NCBI GenBank assembly: GCA_016699635.1
Contig: CP064983.1
Span: 1,178,001 to 1,242,000 of the forward strand
Source: Bacteroidota bacterium
GTDB lineage: Bacteria > Bacteroidota > Bacteroidia > AKYH767-A > OLB10
Length of the DNA stretch: 64,000 bases
Direction: 5' to 3'
Below are positions 9,368 to 21,153 of this stretch, piece by piece. Made by a program: the position numbers and the translations under genes. The stretch's first letter is position 1. Each line of letters opens with the position of its first letter. The notes below the pieces were generated by a model. The model saw nothing but the letters and a program-made list of their open reading frames with translations, was not told the DNA's origin and did not search any database.

Positions 9368-11187
9368 TTACTCTTCACCCGGAAGGTTAGAGTTTTTTGT
9401 TTGAGAATACGGAACTGTTTGTGGAATATAATCATCATCTGCGCCCGGTTTGCTATAGTCATAAGGCCAACGGTGTACTGTGGGTACAGGACCATTCCAG
9501 TTTCCATGAATACCTGGGCCTGCAGGTGATGTCCATTCAAGTGTATTACTATGCCATGGATTTTGTGGTGCTTTCTTTCCTTTAAATATAGAATAAACAA
9601 AGTTGAAAAGGAAAATTACTTGAGCAACTGCTGCAAGAAAAGCAAATACCGTTATTAAGGTGTTTATATTTAAAAACACATCAAAGCCTTCGTAAGCAGA
9701 ATTGGAATAATATCTTCTTGGTACACCACCCAAACCAATAAAGTGCATTGGGAAAAACACCCCATAAACAGCAATTAGAGTTATCCAGAAATGCACATAA
9801 CCTAACGTCTTATTCATCATACGTCCAAACATTCTTGGGAACCAATGATAAACTCCGGCTAACATTCCGAATATTGCAGAGGCACCCATTACAACGTGGA
9901 AGTGGGCAACAACAAAGTAGGTGTCATGAACATTGATGTCTAATGCAGAATCACCAAGAATAATTCCTGTCAATCCACCAGAAATAAATAACGACACCAA
10001 TCCAATTGCAAAACACATGGCTGGTGTGAGTTGTATTTTTGCTCGCCATAAAGTAGCTAAGTAATTAAACACTTTAACAGCTGAAGGAATTGCTACCAGT
10101 AAAGTTGTAAATGTAAACACTGCACCAAGGAAAGGATTCATCCCTGTTACAAACATGTGGTGTCCCCAAACAATACATGATAAAAATGCAATTGCCATTA
10201 ATGAACCAACCATTGCTTTATAACCAAATATTGGTTTACGTCCCATTGTTGACAATACTTCAGATGTCAAACCAAATGCAGGAAGAATGATAATATATAC
10301 TTCGGGGTGACCTAAGAACCAGAACAAGTGTTCATACAATACAGGACTTCCACCTGATTGAGGTAATGCTACACCTCCAATAAAAATATCTGAAAGATAA
10401 AAACTTGTGCCAAAACTTCTGTCGAAGACCAAAAGTAAAGCCGCTGCAAAAGAACTGGGAATGTCAATACACCAAGAATTGCTGTAATAAAAAATGCCCA
10501 TACTGTTAATGGAAGCCTTGTCATACTCATTCCTTTTGTTCGAAGATTGATAACAGTACAGATATAATTAATACCACCAAGCAAAGACTGAATTATAAAG
10601 AAAACCATACTCACCAACCATAGCGTCATTCCAAGTCCAGAGCCAGGCATTGCTTGCGGTAAGGCACTCAATGGTGGATATACTGTCCATCCTCCTGCTG
10701 CTGGGCCTGTTTCAATATAAACGGAATATGTCATTACTGCACAAGAAAGGAAGAAAAACCAAAAGCTCAGCATATTTAAAAAGCCCGATGCCATATCACG
10801 TGCACCAACTTGTAATGGAATAAGCAGGTTACTGAAAGTTCCGCTCAATCCACCTGTCAATACAAAGAACACCATGATAGTTCCGTGTATAGTTACAAGT
10901 GCCATATAAAAGCCGGGATCCAATCTTCCACCTTTACCCCATTTTCCAATCAAACTTTCAAGAAAAGCAAATTTGGTTTCCGGAAATCCTAATTGCAAAC
11001 GAAATATTAATGACATATACATTCCGAAGAATGCCATGATAATTGCCGTAATTAAATATTGCTTTGCAATGGTTTTATGATCCTGACTGAAAATATACTT
11101 TGTCAGAAATGTTTCGTGATGATCGTGCTCATGTGTATGATCATCGTGATGCTCTACTGCAACACCTGCTGTTTGTTTTACTTCCAT
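9368..11187 (-). CDS. ctaD: Cytochrome c oxidase subunit I (aa3-type), frameshifted
   Basis: Catalytic haem-copper subunit, reducing O2 to water and pumping protons in the inner membrane. Haem and copper ligands are present: IHGTIMVFF (low-spin haem His), GHPEVY (CuB His with cross-linked Tyr), VWGHHMF (CuB pair) and HDTYFVVAHFH (haem a3 and haem a His). The N-terminus has a His/Asp/Glu-rich cytoplasmic tail. Two overlapping fragments (10369-11187 and 9368-10501) join near 10448, where FPVLL of the first leads into AALLLVFDRSFG of the second, so one base is missing or extra. About 605 residues, normal. Last gene of the alternative complex III operon and followed by a terminator. Confidence 0.93.
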
Positions 11188-11237
11188 TGTAATTTTATTC
11201 TTAGCCTAAATTATATCGAACAAAGAAAATATCAAAT

Positions 11238-12263
11238 TTAAATTGAGTTACTGCCTTTTACAGTACTGTTTAATGCACTTACCGGAGGTGCTGCTTTCAC
11301 TTCAGAAGCTTTTTTCTGTGATTTCAACCATGCTTTAAAATCTGCAGGCGTGTCAACTACTACTTTCATTTTCATTGTGTAATGTGCAACACCACATATT
11401 TTGTTACAAAGCAATACATAGTCAAACTTATCATTACCGGTAATCTTGCGCATTTCTGCTGTAGTAATTGTTGGTTTAAACGAGAAAAATGTATTCATCC
11501 CCGGCACCAAGTTCATTTGTGCTCTGAAGTGTGGAAAATATGCACTGTGAATTACATCACGTGCATTAAACTGAAATTTCAACTCTTGTCCAAGAGGTAT
11601 GTGCATTTCATTTCCTGTTGTATAGATATCGTCTTTTACGGCAGGATCACTTGCATCTAAACCTAAAGGATTATCATCAGTAATGAGTTTGTAGTTTGAT
11701 TTTCCAAGTGTATTATCAGGTCCGCTATAGCGGGTTATCCAAGCAAACTGATAACCATAAACCTGAACATTCATACTGTTTTCTTTTTCAGAAAAGATAC
11801 CATTCCATTGTTTCAGACCGGTAATGATCAATGTAGTTAAAACAATGGTTGGAACAATTGTCCAGATTAATTCCAGTTTATAGTTTTCAGGATAAAAGTA
11901 AGCTTCATGCTTTTTATTGTCACGATACTTGTATGAAAAATAAAATAAGGCTATCTGTGTAATAAAGAATACTACACCAATGATTGCCCAATTAATATTT
12001 AAAAGTTTATCTAAACCAACACCATGTTCAGAAGCAGATACAGGAAGCAGGTGTTTGGAATAGTCTATGGTCATATAGATAAATAAACCTAGACCTAAGA
12101 CCATAAATACAATAAATCCAAATCCATTTGAATTATTGTGTCTAATCTGTTCTTCTTGAGAATCGCTGCTACCAGTTAGTTCTGAGGATAATTGTACAAT
12201 AGTCATCAGTCTGACTAAAACAAGAATGCCAAGTAAGATTGATATTGTGATTAATAGTGTCAT
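11238..12263 (-). CDS. ctaC: Cytochrome c oxidase subunit II
   Basis: Subunit carrying the dinuclear CuA centre that accepts electrons from cytochrome c. Transmembrane helices lie near residues 1-20, 48-68 and 93-113, with another around 132-150, followed by the periplasmic cupredoxin domain. CuA ligands are visible: DVIHSAYFPHFR (first His) and CNKICGVAHYTMKM (two Cys, His, Met). The residue between the cysteines is Ile where many families have Glu; that position coordinates through its backbone, so function should be kept. No fused cytochrome c domain, so this is not a caa3 type. It is 341 residues, intact, 50 bp before subunit I. Confidence 0.93.
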   Translation of the reverse strand: MTLLITISILLGILVLVRLMTIVQLSSELTGSSDSQEEQIRHNNSNGFGFIVFMVLGLGLFIYMTIDYSKHLLPVSASEHGVGLDKLLNINWAIIGVVFFITQIALFYFSYKYRDNKKHEAYFYPENYKLELIWTIVPTIVLTTLIITGLKQWNGIFSEKENSMNVQVYGYQFAWITRYSGPDNTLGKSNYKLITDDNPLGLDASDPAVKDDIYTTGNEMHIPLGQELKFQFNARDVIHSAYFPHFRAQMNLVPGMNTFFSFKPTITTAEMRKITGNDKFDYVLLCNKICGVAHYTMKMKVVVDTPADFKAWLKSQKKASEVKAAPPVSALNSTVKGSNSI

Positions 12264-12304
12264 GTCTTGAAATTACTGATTTGTGTTAATGTCTATTTTA
12301 AAAA

Positions 12305-13506
12305 TTACAATGTAAAATGTTCGCTCTCCTGAAGCATTGGATGTTTTTGAGGAAGAAGTGATAATTTGGTAAGTGCAGTAAATACGGTAAAGATAAACAT
12401 GCCCATAAACCCAAGGGTTGTTCCAATTTCCAATACTCCAATTGTCCATTTTTCATGCATTATTCCGGGAACTACCATCAGATATGTATCTATCCAATGG
12501 CCAATAAAAATTACAGAGCCTAATATTGCCAATAAACGCAATTTTCTTTTTGCATCACGAGTCATTAAAACTACAAATGGAAGAATGAAGTTGACTAAGA
12601 AATTAGTTACGAAAAGTGTTTTATAATAATCTTGTCTTTCCATAAAATAGGTTACTTCTTCTGGAAGGTTAGCATACCAAATGAGCATGAATTGAGCAAA
12701 CCATAAATAGGTCCAAAATATGCTGAAGGCAAAAATAAACTTACCTACATCATGTAAGTGATTTTCGTTTAAATGATGTAGATATCCCTGACTGCGTAGA
12801 TAAACAATAATCAAAGCGATTACACCTAATGAGCTTACAAAAATTCCTGAAAAAGTGTACCAGCCATATAATGTACTAAACCAATGTGAGTCTATTGACA
12901 TTACAAAATCCCAGGCAGAGGTAGATGATGTAACAGCAAAAAGTACAAGAAATATAATACTGAGTTTGCGACTGCGGTTATGATGTTCTATTGCACCTGA
13001 TAAATCTTCTTTCATTGCATGCTTACGTAACAAAACTGCAAAGCCATACCATATTACAAAGTATGCTACCATTCTAATTAAAAAGAATGGAACGTTAAGG
13101 TATGCACTTTTTCCTGCTAAAATTTCATCATAGTCCGGATTAGGCTTTCCATCAGGCAATGTTTCCATAACTAACTCATGATGTGTCCAATGCCAAATAT
13201 GATGTCCGGCAGCAAAAAACAAAATGAGCATAATAACACCGCTAATCCACAGATATTGAGACATCGCTAATGGAATTCTAATGATGTAAACACTCCAACC
13301 TACTTCTGCTGCATATTGTACTGCATAAAAAACAGACCTCCTAATGCTATGGTTAAGAAGTAAAAGTTGTTGTGCATGAGGTTTGCCCATGTTTGGTCCG
13401 GATTGGTAGCAAAGCTTATTCCGATTGAAATTGCACCTATCGCCATGAGAATAAACGAAAGGGTTTTCAGCTTACTTGAAAAGGTATATGTGAGATTGTC
13501 CTGCAT
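12305..13506 (-). CDS. actF: Alternative complex III subunit ActF (NrfD-related quinol subunit), frameshifted
   Basis: Polytopic membrane subunit of the quinol:cytochrome c oxidoreductase, related to ActC/NrfD. Two fragments (13300-13506 and 12305-13390) join at a run of six T in coding sense (plus-strand 13327-13332): restoring a seventh T makes LFFYAVQYAAEVGW continuous. Many transmembrane helices are visible, with histidines in HHIWHWTHHE and a conserved AWDFVMSIDSHWFSTLYG segment typical of this family. About 400 residues, normal. Lies between actE and coxB, in the canonical order. Confidence 0.88.
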
Positions 13507-13534
13507 AGTATTATCTTAAATAGGCTGCGTTATG

Positions 13535-14140
13535 TTATTTGTTTTGTGCAGTAGCCGAACTGTCAGCTACAACTGTGCCTGGTTCGTCTCCCTGTAAATG
13601 GTTAATGTATAATATAATTTTCCAGCGATCGTCAGCACTAACTTGTGCTGCATGTGATCCCATAAGGTTTTTACCGTAAGTAATAGAGAAAAACATTTTT
13701 CCATCAGGTAAGTCTTTAATCGCTGCGCTTGTATAAGATGGCACAGGAAATGGATCTCCTTTAATTTTTAGCCATCCTTTACCATCACCCTTCTCCCCAT
13801 GACAGTGGGCACAATAGGTATCAAATTCTGTTTTACCACGCTCCATATTTTCTGCTGTTGGTTGAAAAGGGTTCTTCAACTCTAAGCCTGCAGCCTCATA
13901 TCCTTCATTGGTGTTAGGATAAATAAAGTCAACATACTGACCTCTTGCAACAGTTCCGGCAACGGGTGCCAATGCAGAAACACTATCTTTTGTGATGTGT
14001 GATGGAGAATAAGCTACCACCGCTGGAGTACGATACATATCAGGCATATACTCCAAGCCCGGTGATTGTTTATCACCACAAGCACTAAGCAATATCATGC
14101 CTCCAATAATTACATTAAAATATATGTGTGTGTTTTTCAT
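13535..14140 (-). CDS. actE: Alternative complex III monohaem cytochrome c lipoprotein ActE
   Basis: Membrane-anchored c-type cytochrome of 201 residues. The signal peptide ends in a lipobox (LLSAC at about residue 21). A single haem c motif CAHCH is followed by GEKGDGKG, and a distal Met (KNLMGSHA) can serve as axial ligand. In ACIII structures this subunit passes electrons from the multihaem ActA towards the oxidase. Intact; 14 bp after actD and 29 bp before actF. Confidence 0.9.
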   Translation of the reverse strand: MKNTHIYFNVIIGGMILLSACGDKQSPGLEYMPDMYRTPAVVAYSPSHITKDSVSALAPVAGTVARGQYVDFIYPNTNEGYEAAGLELKNPFQPTAENMERGKTEFDTYCAHCHGEKGDGKGWLKIKGDPFPVPSYTSAAIKDLPDGKMFFSITYGKNLMGSHAAQVSADDRWKIILYINHLQGDEPGTVVADSSATAQNK

Positions 14141-14153
14141 CCGTTTTAATTCT

Positions 14154-14665
14154 TTATGATCTTATTTCCACTGCACCAACTTGTTTCAATGATTCGCGAA
14201 TAGTTGTTTCATCACTTACTTTTCCTTCAACGGTTAATACAAAATGATCGTCATGCATTCTATCATGAATAACATTAGGAGTAACTCCAGGTAGTAATTT
14301 GCTTCGCAGGTAGAAAGTAATCACCATGCCATGTGCTGCACATAAAACTGTAAACTCAAAAGTTATGGGAATAAATGCAGGGATATTCTTATATAAGTTC
14401 CAACTTGGCTTTCCACCTATATCCATTGGCCAATCCCAAATATTCATGTACCACATCATTAAAAGTGCCAAGCATGTTCCTGTAGCACCATATAAAAAAG
14501 AGGCTATGGAAATTCTTGTTCGTTTAAGACCTAAGGCACTATCAAGTCCGTGTACAGGAAAAGGCGAATAGGCATTAGTACATTTAATACCTTTTGACTT
14601 TAGTTCTTTAATTGCATTTAAAAGAACTTCATCATCATTAAAATGCCATGCAGTTGTTTAGTCAT
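14154..14665 (-). CDS. actD: Alternative complex III subunit ActD (DUF3341), frameshifted near start
   Basis: Membrane subunit of ACIII, DUF3341 family. A scan for long reading frames finds only 14154-14471, but the true start is the ATG at 14665, overlapping the actC stop by 8 bp. It reads MTKQLHGI, then a run of four A (plus-strand 14640-14643) has apparently lost one base; past it the protein continues FNDDEVLLNAIKELKSKG, then PFPVHGLD, a family hallmark, and two transmembrane helices. The reconstructed length is about 170 residues, normal. The C-terminus contains VTPNVIHDRMHDDHFV. Confidence 0.86.
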
Positions 14666-16042
14666 GATGTTGTACTCCTTTCTTTGATTGAGAGCCTGAT
14701 GATTTCAAAATTGTTTTTAATTCGCTCATTGCTATAACAGGGAAATATCGTGTAAAGAGTAAGAAGGGAACAAAGAACAAACCTATCGAACCAATAAAGA
14801 GACCAATCTCTACCCAAGTAGGATGAAACATTGTCCAGCTTGAAGGAACAAAGTCTCTGTGTAATGAAGTTACGATAATCACAAAACGCTCGAACCACAT
14901 TCCTATGTTTACAATAATAGATAAGAAGAAAGTTACGAAAAGATTTCTTCTGAGTTTACTACTCCACATCAATTGAGGTGAAATCACGTTACAAGTCATC
15001 ATGCTCCAATAAGCCCACCAATATGGTCCTGTTGCACGATTGATAAATGCATATTGTTCAAATTCTACACCTGAATACCAGGCAATGAAAAATTCTGTCA
15101 GATAAGCACAACCTACTATAGACCCTGTAATAAGAATAATCCTATTCATCATGTCAATATGATAAATTGTAATATATTCTTCTAAGTTTAATACTTTACG
15201 TGTAATTATCAGCAGTGTCTGCACCATTGCAAACCCTGAAAAAATAGCTCCGGCTACGAAATATGGTGGGAAAATTGTTGTATGCCAACCCGGAACCAAT
15301 GCTGTTGCAAAGTCCATTGATACCACAGAGTGAACAGAAAGAACCAGTGGTGTTGAAATACCTGCAAGAACTAAAGAAACCTCTTCAAAACGTTGCCAGT
15401 TTTTAGCTGAACCAACCCATCCCATACTTAAGGCTGAATACCAGAATTTACGAGCTTTAGTTTTTGCACGATCACGAACTGCAGCAAAGTCAGGAATCAA
15501 TCCTGTGTACCAGAAAACTAATGATACAGAGAAATAAGTCGAGATTGCAAATACGTCCCATACCAACGGAGAATTAAAGTTTACCCACAATGAACCGAAT
15601 TGGTTTGCAAATGGAAGTGGCCAATATGCAACCCAAGGGCGACCCATGTGTGCTACAATAAATGAGGCAGCACAGATAACGGCAAATATGGTCATTGCTT
15701 CTGCAGAACGGTTAATTGATAGCCTCCATTTTTGACGAAACAATAATAAGATTGCAGAAATCAAAGTCCTGCGTGACCAATACCTACCCACCAAACGAAG
15801 TTGGTAATATCCCAAGCCCATCCAACTGTTTTATTCAGACCCCAAACACCAAGTCCTGTTCCAACTGTATAGGCTACACAAATAATCCACCATAACAGTG
15901 CAGCACAGGCAACACTAAATACCATCCACCAGTATTTGTTGGGTTTAGATTCTATAGGTCTGCAAACATCTTCGGTAATATCATGAAGCGTTTTATCTCC
16001 TTCGATGAGTGTCGGCCTAAGCGGTGATTCTACATTCGACAT
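14658..16042 (-). CDS. actC: Alternative complex III subunit ActC (NrfD/polysulfide reductase type), frameshifted
   Basis: Large membrane subunit carrying the quinol-binding site, homologous to NrfD/PsrC. Two fragments (15761-16042 and 14658-15821) join near 15765, where WWVGIGHAG leads into TLISAILLLFRQKWR if one A is restored in GGACT. About ten transmembrane helices are visible; family segments include RSAEAMTIFAV and the His-rich helix LSVHSVVSMDFA. About 460 residues, normal. 37 bp after actB; its last eight bases overlap actD, suggesting coupling. Confidence 0.9.
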
Positions 16043-16079
16043 ATTGTTGAAAAATTTCTATTAGTTCGATTAATTTTAT

Positions 16080-19000
16080 TTATGCTTTATGACTGTTATT
16101 TGTTTTGCCTGTAGTGTTTCGCACCTTAGTTAAATAATTAATTGAAGGTTGAACATTAAGTTCTTCAAGCAAATGATACATGCGTTCGCTACCGCTTTGT
16201 TTTACCAAACGACTTGACTTATCATTATAATCACCAAAAGTAATTGCATTGGTCGGACAAGTTTGTGCACATGCTGTATTTATAGCTCCATCTTTTACCG
16301 GATGGCCTGCTTTCTTTGCTTCTAACTTACCATATTGAATACGCTGAACACACATTGAGCATTTTTTCCATTACTCCACGTGAGCGTACAATTACATCAG
16401 GATTCAACACCATTTTGCCATAATCATTATTCATGTTATAGTCAAATTGTGGATTATCAGAATATTTAAACCAGTTAAAACGTCTAACTTTATAGGGGCA
16501 GTTGTTGGCACAATAACGTGTTCCTACACAACGGTTATAGGCCATCATATTCAATCCGTCTTCACTATGTGTTGTTGCAGCAACCGGACACACCGTTTCA
16601 CAAGGTGCATGATTACAATGCTGACACATTACAGGCTGAAATACAATTTCAGGATTCTCTGCAGGCTCTTCCATAAAACCATACATGCTTAACTTACCTA
16701 CACCCTGCTCATGTGCTTTTTCTTTATCCATATCGCTGGTATAATAGCGATCAATACGAATCCAGTGCATCTCGCGGCTGCGTTGTATTTCTTCTTTGCC
16801 TACTACAGGAACATTATTTTCTGCTGTACATGCTACTACGCAGGCACCACAACCAATACATGAGTTTAAGTCAATAGACATACCCCATGCATTAATCGGG
16901 CGATCGAAGCCCGGATGATCTTTTGTTGCCCAGAGGTCTAATTCTTTAGCTGAAACTTTTCCTTTATAAGAATGAAATTTCTCTTCTTCATTACCCGCCT
17001 TTGGATCTTTAATATACTCTTCAAGTGTGGTTTCCTTAACAATAGCACGACCCATCATGGTGTGGTGAGATTGTGTTGTAGCAAGTGTATAATCAGCCTC
17101 AACTGTTTTATTTAAACTTGCTCCACTATTGGTATAGTTGAATGTTCCTTCTGAAAAAGTCAGTAAAGGATATGCATTCATACCTACTTTATTCCCGGCT
17201 TTACCACTGTTTGTTCTACCATAACCGGCAGCTACTGCAATTGTATCTTTTGCCTGACCGGGTTGGAGTAAAACCGGACCTTTAAGTGTTACATTTCCTG
17301 ACTTAACTTCAATAATATTTCCTTGTACCAGACCTTTTTCTTTTGCCATGGATGGTGCTATGGCAAAATAATTATCCCAGCATATTTTAGAAACCGGATC
17401 AGGTAATTCTTGGAGCCATGGATTGTTTGCATGACGTCCATTACCTATACCGGCTTTTTCATAAACTACAATATCAAGACCGCCTGATTTTCTAGCTCCA
17501 ATTGCACTTGCTGCATCATTTACGTTTCCAACAAATGCAGGCTCGCTCTCTGTAACTTCACCATTCCAAACACCTTCCTGTAAAACTTTTTCCCATGCAG
17601 GTACTGAGGCCATTCCTGTGGCTGTTGCCAGAAAACCTTGTCTCCAGTTTTGCATCAGAAACTCATGATAGTCTGTTACAGGTGCATCGCTCCATAACAA
17701 GAATAGTTCTTGTGATTGTTTTGTATCGAACAGTTTTTGAATTGTTGGCTGCACCAAACTGAACATATTGCGCACAGGCTCTGCATCATTCCATGATTCA
17801 AGATAATGAGAATCAGGACAAATATAATCGCATTTTATTGCTGTCTCGTCATTACGGTCAGATAGTGAAATTTTACTTCTGCTTTGTTTAATGCAGAAGT
17901 AAATGCAGTAGTATCAGGATAGTTATATAATGGGTTTGCATTGTAAAAAATTACTACTCCTACTTCACCTGCATTCATTTCGCGAAGCAATTCAGCCATA
18001 GCTTCATCATTTCCCTGACGAACATTACTATGTTTGGCTATACTGATTGTTGCTCCATAATTACCAAGTATGTTGTTAATGGCAGCAACAACTAATTGAT
18101 CATTGGCATTATTAGTTCCACATACTACCAACGACTTACCTTTTGCATTCCATAAATCGTTTGCTGTGCTGTTAATAGCAGCATCTGCATCGGTCTTGCC
18201 GGCACTTACTGTTGCAGCACCTGCTTTTGAAGCTATTGCATTATATAATGACAATAAAGCATTTCCTGTCTGACTTGCTTTTAATTTATATCGGTTATCA
18301 GCATTACTACCCGTTAAAGAAAGTGCTGCTTCAAACTGAATGTGTTTAGACATGGTTTTCTTTCCATCATCTAACTTTCTTGTATGTGCATACTGACGTG
18401 CATATTCAATTGGTGCAATCCAGTTATTCAAAAAGTCAGCTCCAAAACTTACTATTACATCAGCTTTATCAAAGCTATAATTTGGAAGTGCTGCTTTACC
18501 AAATGCTAATTGATGTGCTTTTATTATACCATATTGTGACATGGCATCATAAGTAACCAATTTAGCAGTAGGATATTTTGTGGTAAAACTTTCAATAGCC
18601 TTCTTTGTTGTTGGGCTAATGATGGTTGAAGAAACTATGCGAATTTTTGCCTGTTTTGTATTAGCAGCTGCAAGTTTTTCTTTAATTTCTTTATTTACTG
18701 TATCCCAACTTGCTGCTTTTCCTTTAGCAATTGGGCTTTTAATTCTTTCGCTATCGTACAAATCTAAAACTGAAGCTTGAACTCTTGCATTAGCACCACC
18801 TTTTGTAAGTGGTGACAATTCATTACCATCAACCTTAATAGGGCGACCTTCACGAGTTTTTACAACGACACTTGCATAATCATGGCCATCAAAAAATGTT
18901 GATGCATAATAATTTGGAATTCCGGGAACTAAGTTCTCCGGGCTTATCAGGTAAGGAATCGTTTTTCTAACAGGAGCTTCGCATGCTGCCATTGAAGCGG

Positions 19001-19180
19001 CTGCAACACCAAAACCTAAAAATTTGAGAAAATCTCTGCGTGGTGTGGCATCTTTGCTTTCAGCTTTTTGCCAAGAACTTCATCAACAGGAATTTCTTCA
19101 AAAAACTCATTGTTTTTAAGACGAACAAACTCTGCATCATTTCTGAGTTCTTCTACACCTTTCCAATATCGTTTTTCCAT
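16080..19180 (-). CDS. actB: Alternative complex III subunit ActB (molybdopterin-oxidoreductase-like plus Fe-S), three frameshifts
   Basis: Large periplasmic subunit fusing a molybdoenzyme-like domain without cofactor to a four-cluster ferredoxin domain. The start at 19180 (MEKRYWKGVEEL) is followed by a twin-arginine signal (RRDFLKFLGFG) reached only after a frameshift in five T at 19065-19069. Other breaks lie at the T run at 17871-17874 and six T at 16362-16367; correcting each restores continuous family sequence. The C-terminal part has cysteine clusters CIGCGACVVAC, CQHCNHAPCETVCPVA, CVGTRYCANNCPY and CAQTCPTNAI, fitting three 4Fe-4S and one 3Fe-4S centre. About 1,030 residues, normal. 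Confidence 0.92.
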
Positions 19181-19250
19181 ATATTATTTAAAAAGTTTGT
19201 GGTAGAATGTTTTTAATTTGAATGAACAGATTCAGCTTTTAGTGTTTTGA

Positions 19251-20488
19251 TTAATAGTGACAGCGGGCACAATCAAGACCGCCAATTTTGTCAACTGTAA
19301 GTTTAGCATCTTTACCGTACTTGGCTGCTAATGTTTTATGCACTTCGTCATAATATCCATTACCATCCATTTTCACCTCTGTTTCGCGGTGGCAATTAAT
19401 ACACCAACCCATAGTTAATGGTGAGAATTGTTTCACCACATCCATCTCCTGAACAGGGCCGTGACAAGTCTGACATTCGATTTTTCCAACAGTAACGTCT
19501 TGGCATGATTAAAATACGCCAATGCAGGTAAACTATGTACTCTGATCCATTGTATTGGTTTTTGATTGGTTCCAAATTTAGAACCATCCCAATCGAGGGC
19601 TGCATAAATTTTCTTGATTTCTTTATCGCCATACACAGGACCCTCTTTCACATATTTGTGACAATTCATACAGGTACTTGCTGATGGAATATTGGCATGA
19701 CGGCTTTTGTCTGCACCACTATGACAGTATAGACAGGCTATTTTATTATCTCCTGCATGCAGTTTATGTGAAAAATGAATAGGTTGCTCAGGCTCATAAT
19801 TGGTATATACACCAATATCCTTTAAAGCATACCAACCTTTAACACTACCTAAGACAACTAATAAAAGTAATACAACTGCAATCAGTTTTTTATTCTTACT
19901 AATCCATAAACTACGTGCTTCTTTTGGCTCTAAGTGTGGGGGGTGTGGAATGCCTTCTTTTTCGCGTACTGCATACTCAAGACCCTTTCTAATTTTGTTA
20001 AGTGTTGCTGCAAGGGCTAACAGAATCAGGATAATAGCTATTACCCAATATAAAGTAGAGTTATCTTTTTCAGGAGCAACTGTTCCGGGTGCAGGTGCTG
20101 TTGGTGCAGCAGCTACAGGTGCCTGCTCACTTTCTTTACCAATGTATGCCAATACTGCATCTATTTCAGCATCAGAAAGATTCTGATTAGGCATAACCAT
20201 TTTATTATACTCATTGAAAACTGCTACGGCATCCTTATCTCCAGCTTTTATTAATGCTTGCGAGTTCTTTATCCATTTATGTAGCCATTCTGCACTGAAT
20301 TTTTTATGTACATCCTTAAGTGCCGGACCAATGACAACATCATTCATTGCGTGGCATGATTTACAGTTGGCATCAAAAAGTGCTTTACCATCCTGTGCTT
20401 TAACTCCTGCTGAAAATCCCAATATCAGGAGCATGAAAAACAACCCCTTACACTTGACAAGAAGGTTATTAGTGAGCTTTTGGTGCAT
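19251..20488 (-). CDS. actA: Alternative complex III multihaem cytochrome c ActA, frameshifted
   Basis: First gene of the operon. The start at 20488 (MHQKLTNN) precedes a signal sequence ending GVKAQ; longer upstream starts are unsupported. Domains in order: a monohaem cytochrome domain (CKSCH, with MVMPNQNLSD), a Pro/Ala linker, a membrane helix, a second helix, then a multihaem domain with CLYCH, CMNCH, CQTCH, CINCH and CARCH. That makes six haem motifs, one more than the pentahaem core. The frame breaks near 19500, where an AA has probably lost one A; the corrected reading FNHAKDVTVGKIECQTCH is clear. Confidence 0.9.
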
Positions 20489-20566
20489 AAATTGTTTTTG
20501 TTTTCGTATCAATTTATAATTTAGTTCAAACTGCAATAATTCCGTAAAATTCCAGTTTGGAGCGCG

Positions 20567-20574
20567 CAAATTTA
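20567..20574 (-). promoter_or_regulatory. Candidate -7 promoter box for the act-cox operon
   Basis: On the minus strand the box reads TAAATTTG, a perfect match to the Bacteroidota -7 consensus TANNTTTG, about 80 bp upstream of actA in the divergent intergenic region. No good TTTG -33 element lies at the expected 19-22 bp, so the call is tentative. Confidence 0.4.
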
Positions 20575-20715
20575 TAACTTACCTTATTTAATTCATAAAA
20601 TTTTCAAATTAAAATTTAGTCTAAATAACAGCCTTTTAGGTTTTTTTTTACTATGCCCCTCAATTTTAGGCTGTTTTTGCAGCCCGTTTTACATATAATC
20701 TGTAATATTGAAGCC

Positions 20716-21105
20716 ATGATTAAAATTGTAAAGAGTGCCTTCTTTATTATATGTTGCATTCTAATTCATTTACAAATCAAGGCTCAGACCAGTGATGATA
20801 GTCTGACTCATGTACTTATAAAAAAGCATATTGCCTATAATCTGGCTAAACCCTATTCACAAGGCTACCGCATTCAACTTTATTTTGGGTCGCAACGTGA
20901 CAAAGCCTATGAGTTTAGGACAGAATTTATAAAGCTTTATCCTCAAACAGCAGCCTATGTACTTTATCAACAGCCGAACTTTAAATTACGGGTTGGCGAT
21001 TTCCGCACTCGTCTGGATGCACAAAAAAGCCTAAAAGAGCTTCAGACTTATTATCCGTCAGCTTTTATAGTTAAGGATGATATTAAAATAAAAATAGACG
21101 AATAA
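20716..21105 (+). CDS. SPOR-domain secreted protein
   Basis: Small exported protein of about 129 residues. I start at the ATG at 20716, which gives a clean signal peptide (MIKIVKSAFFIICCILI, cleaved after KAQ); a start at 20653 would bury it. The mature part is one SPOR domain: GYRIQLYFGSQ, then FIKLYP, PNFKLRVGDFRTRLDAQ and PSAFIVKD, a typical repeat of two beta-alpha-beta units. SPOR domains bind glycan strands lacking stem peptides, often at division sites. Divergent from the act operon and followed by a bidirectional terminator. Confidence 0.85.
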   Translation: MIKIVKSAFFIICCILIHLQIKAQTSDDSLTHVLIKKHIAYNLAKPYSQGYRIQLYFGSQRDKAYEFRTEFIKLYPQTAAYVLYQQPNFKLRVGDFRTRLDAQKSLKELQTYYPSAFIVKDDIKIKIDE

Positions 21106-21132
21106 AAAAGGTGCCATTTCTGACACCTTTTC
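21104..21132. terminator. Bidirectional terminator between SPOR and DUF4476 genes
   Basis: AAAAGGTG pairs with CACCTTTT around the loop region GCCATTTCTGA. The A and T tracts flank the stem on both strands, and the genes on either side converge, so it can serve both. Confidence 0.7.
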
Positions 21133-21153
21133 ACTGCAGTTTATTTATTCCTT

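Noticed and set aside
16080..19180. Programmed ribosomal frameshifting as the cause of the split genes
   Set aside because: The breaks occur in unrelated genes and in both directions, have no common slippery heptamer or downstream structure, and sit mostly at varied homopolymers, as expected of sequencing error.
20489..20569. Longer ActA N-terminus starting near 20569
   Set aside because: It would place extra residues ahead of a clear signal peptide and run through the candidate promoter box.
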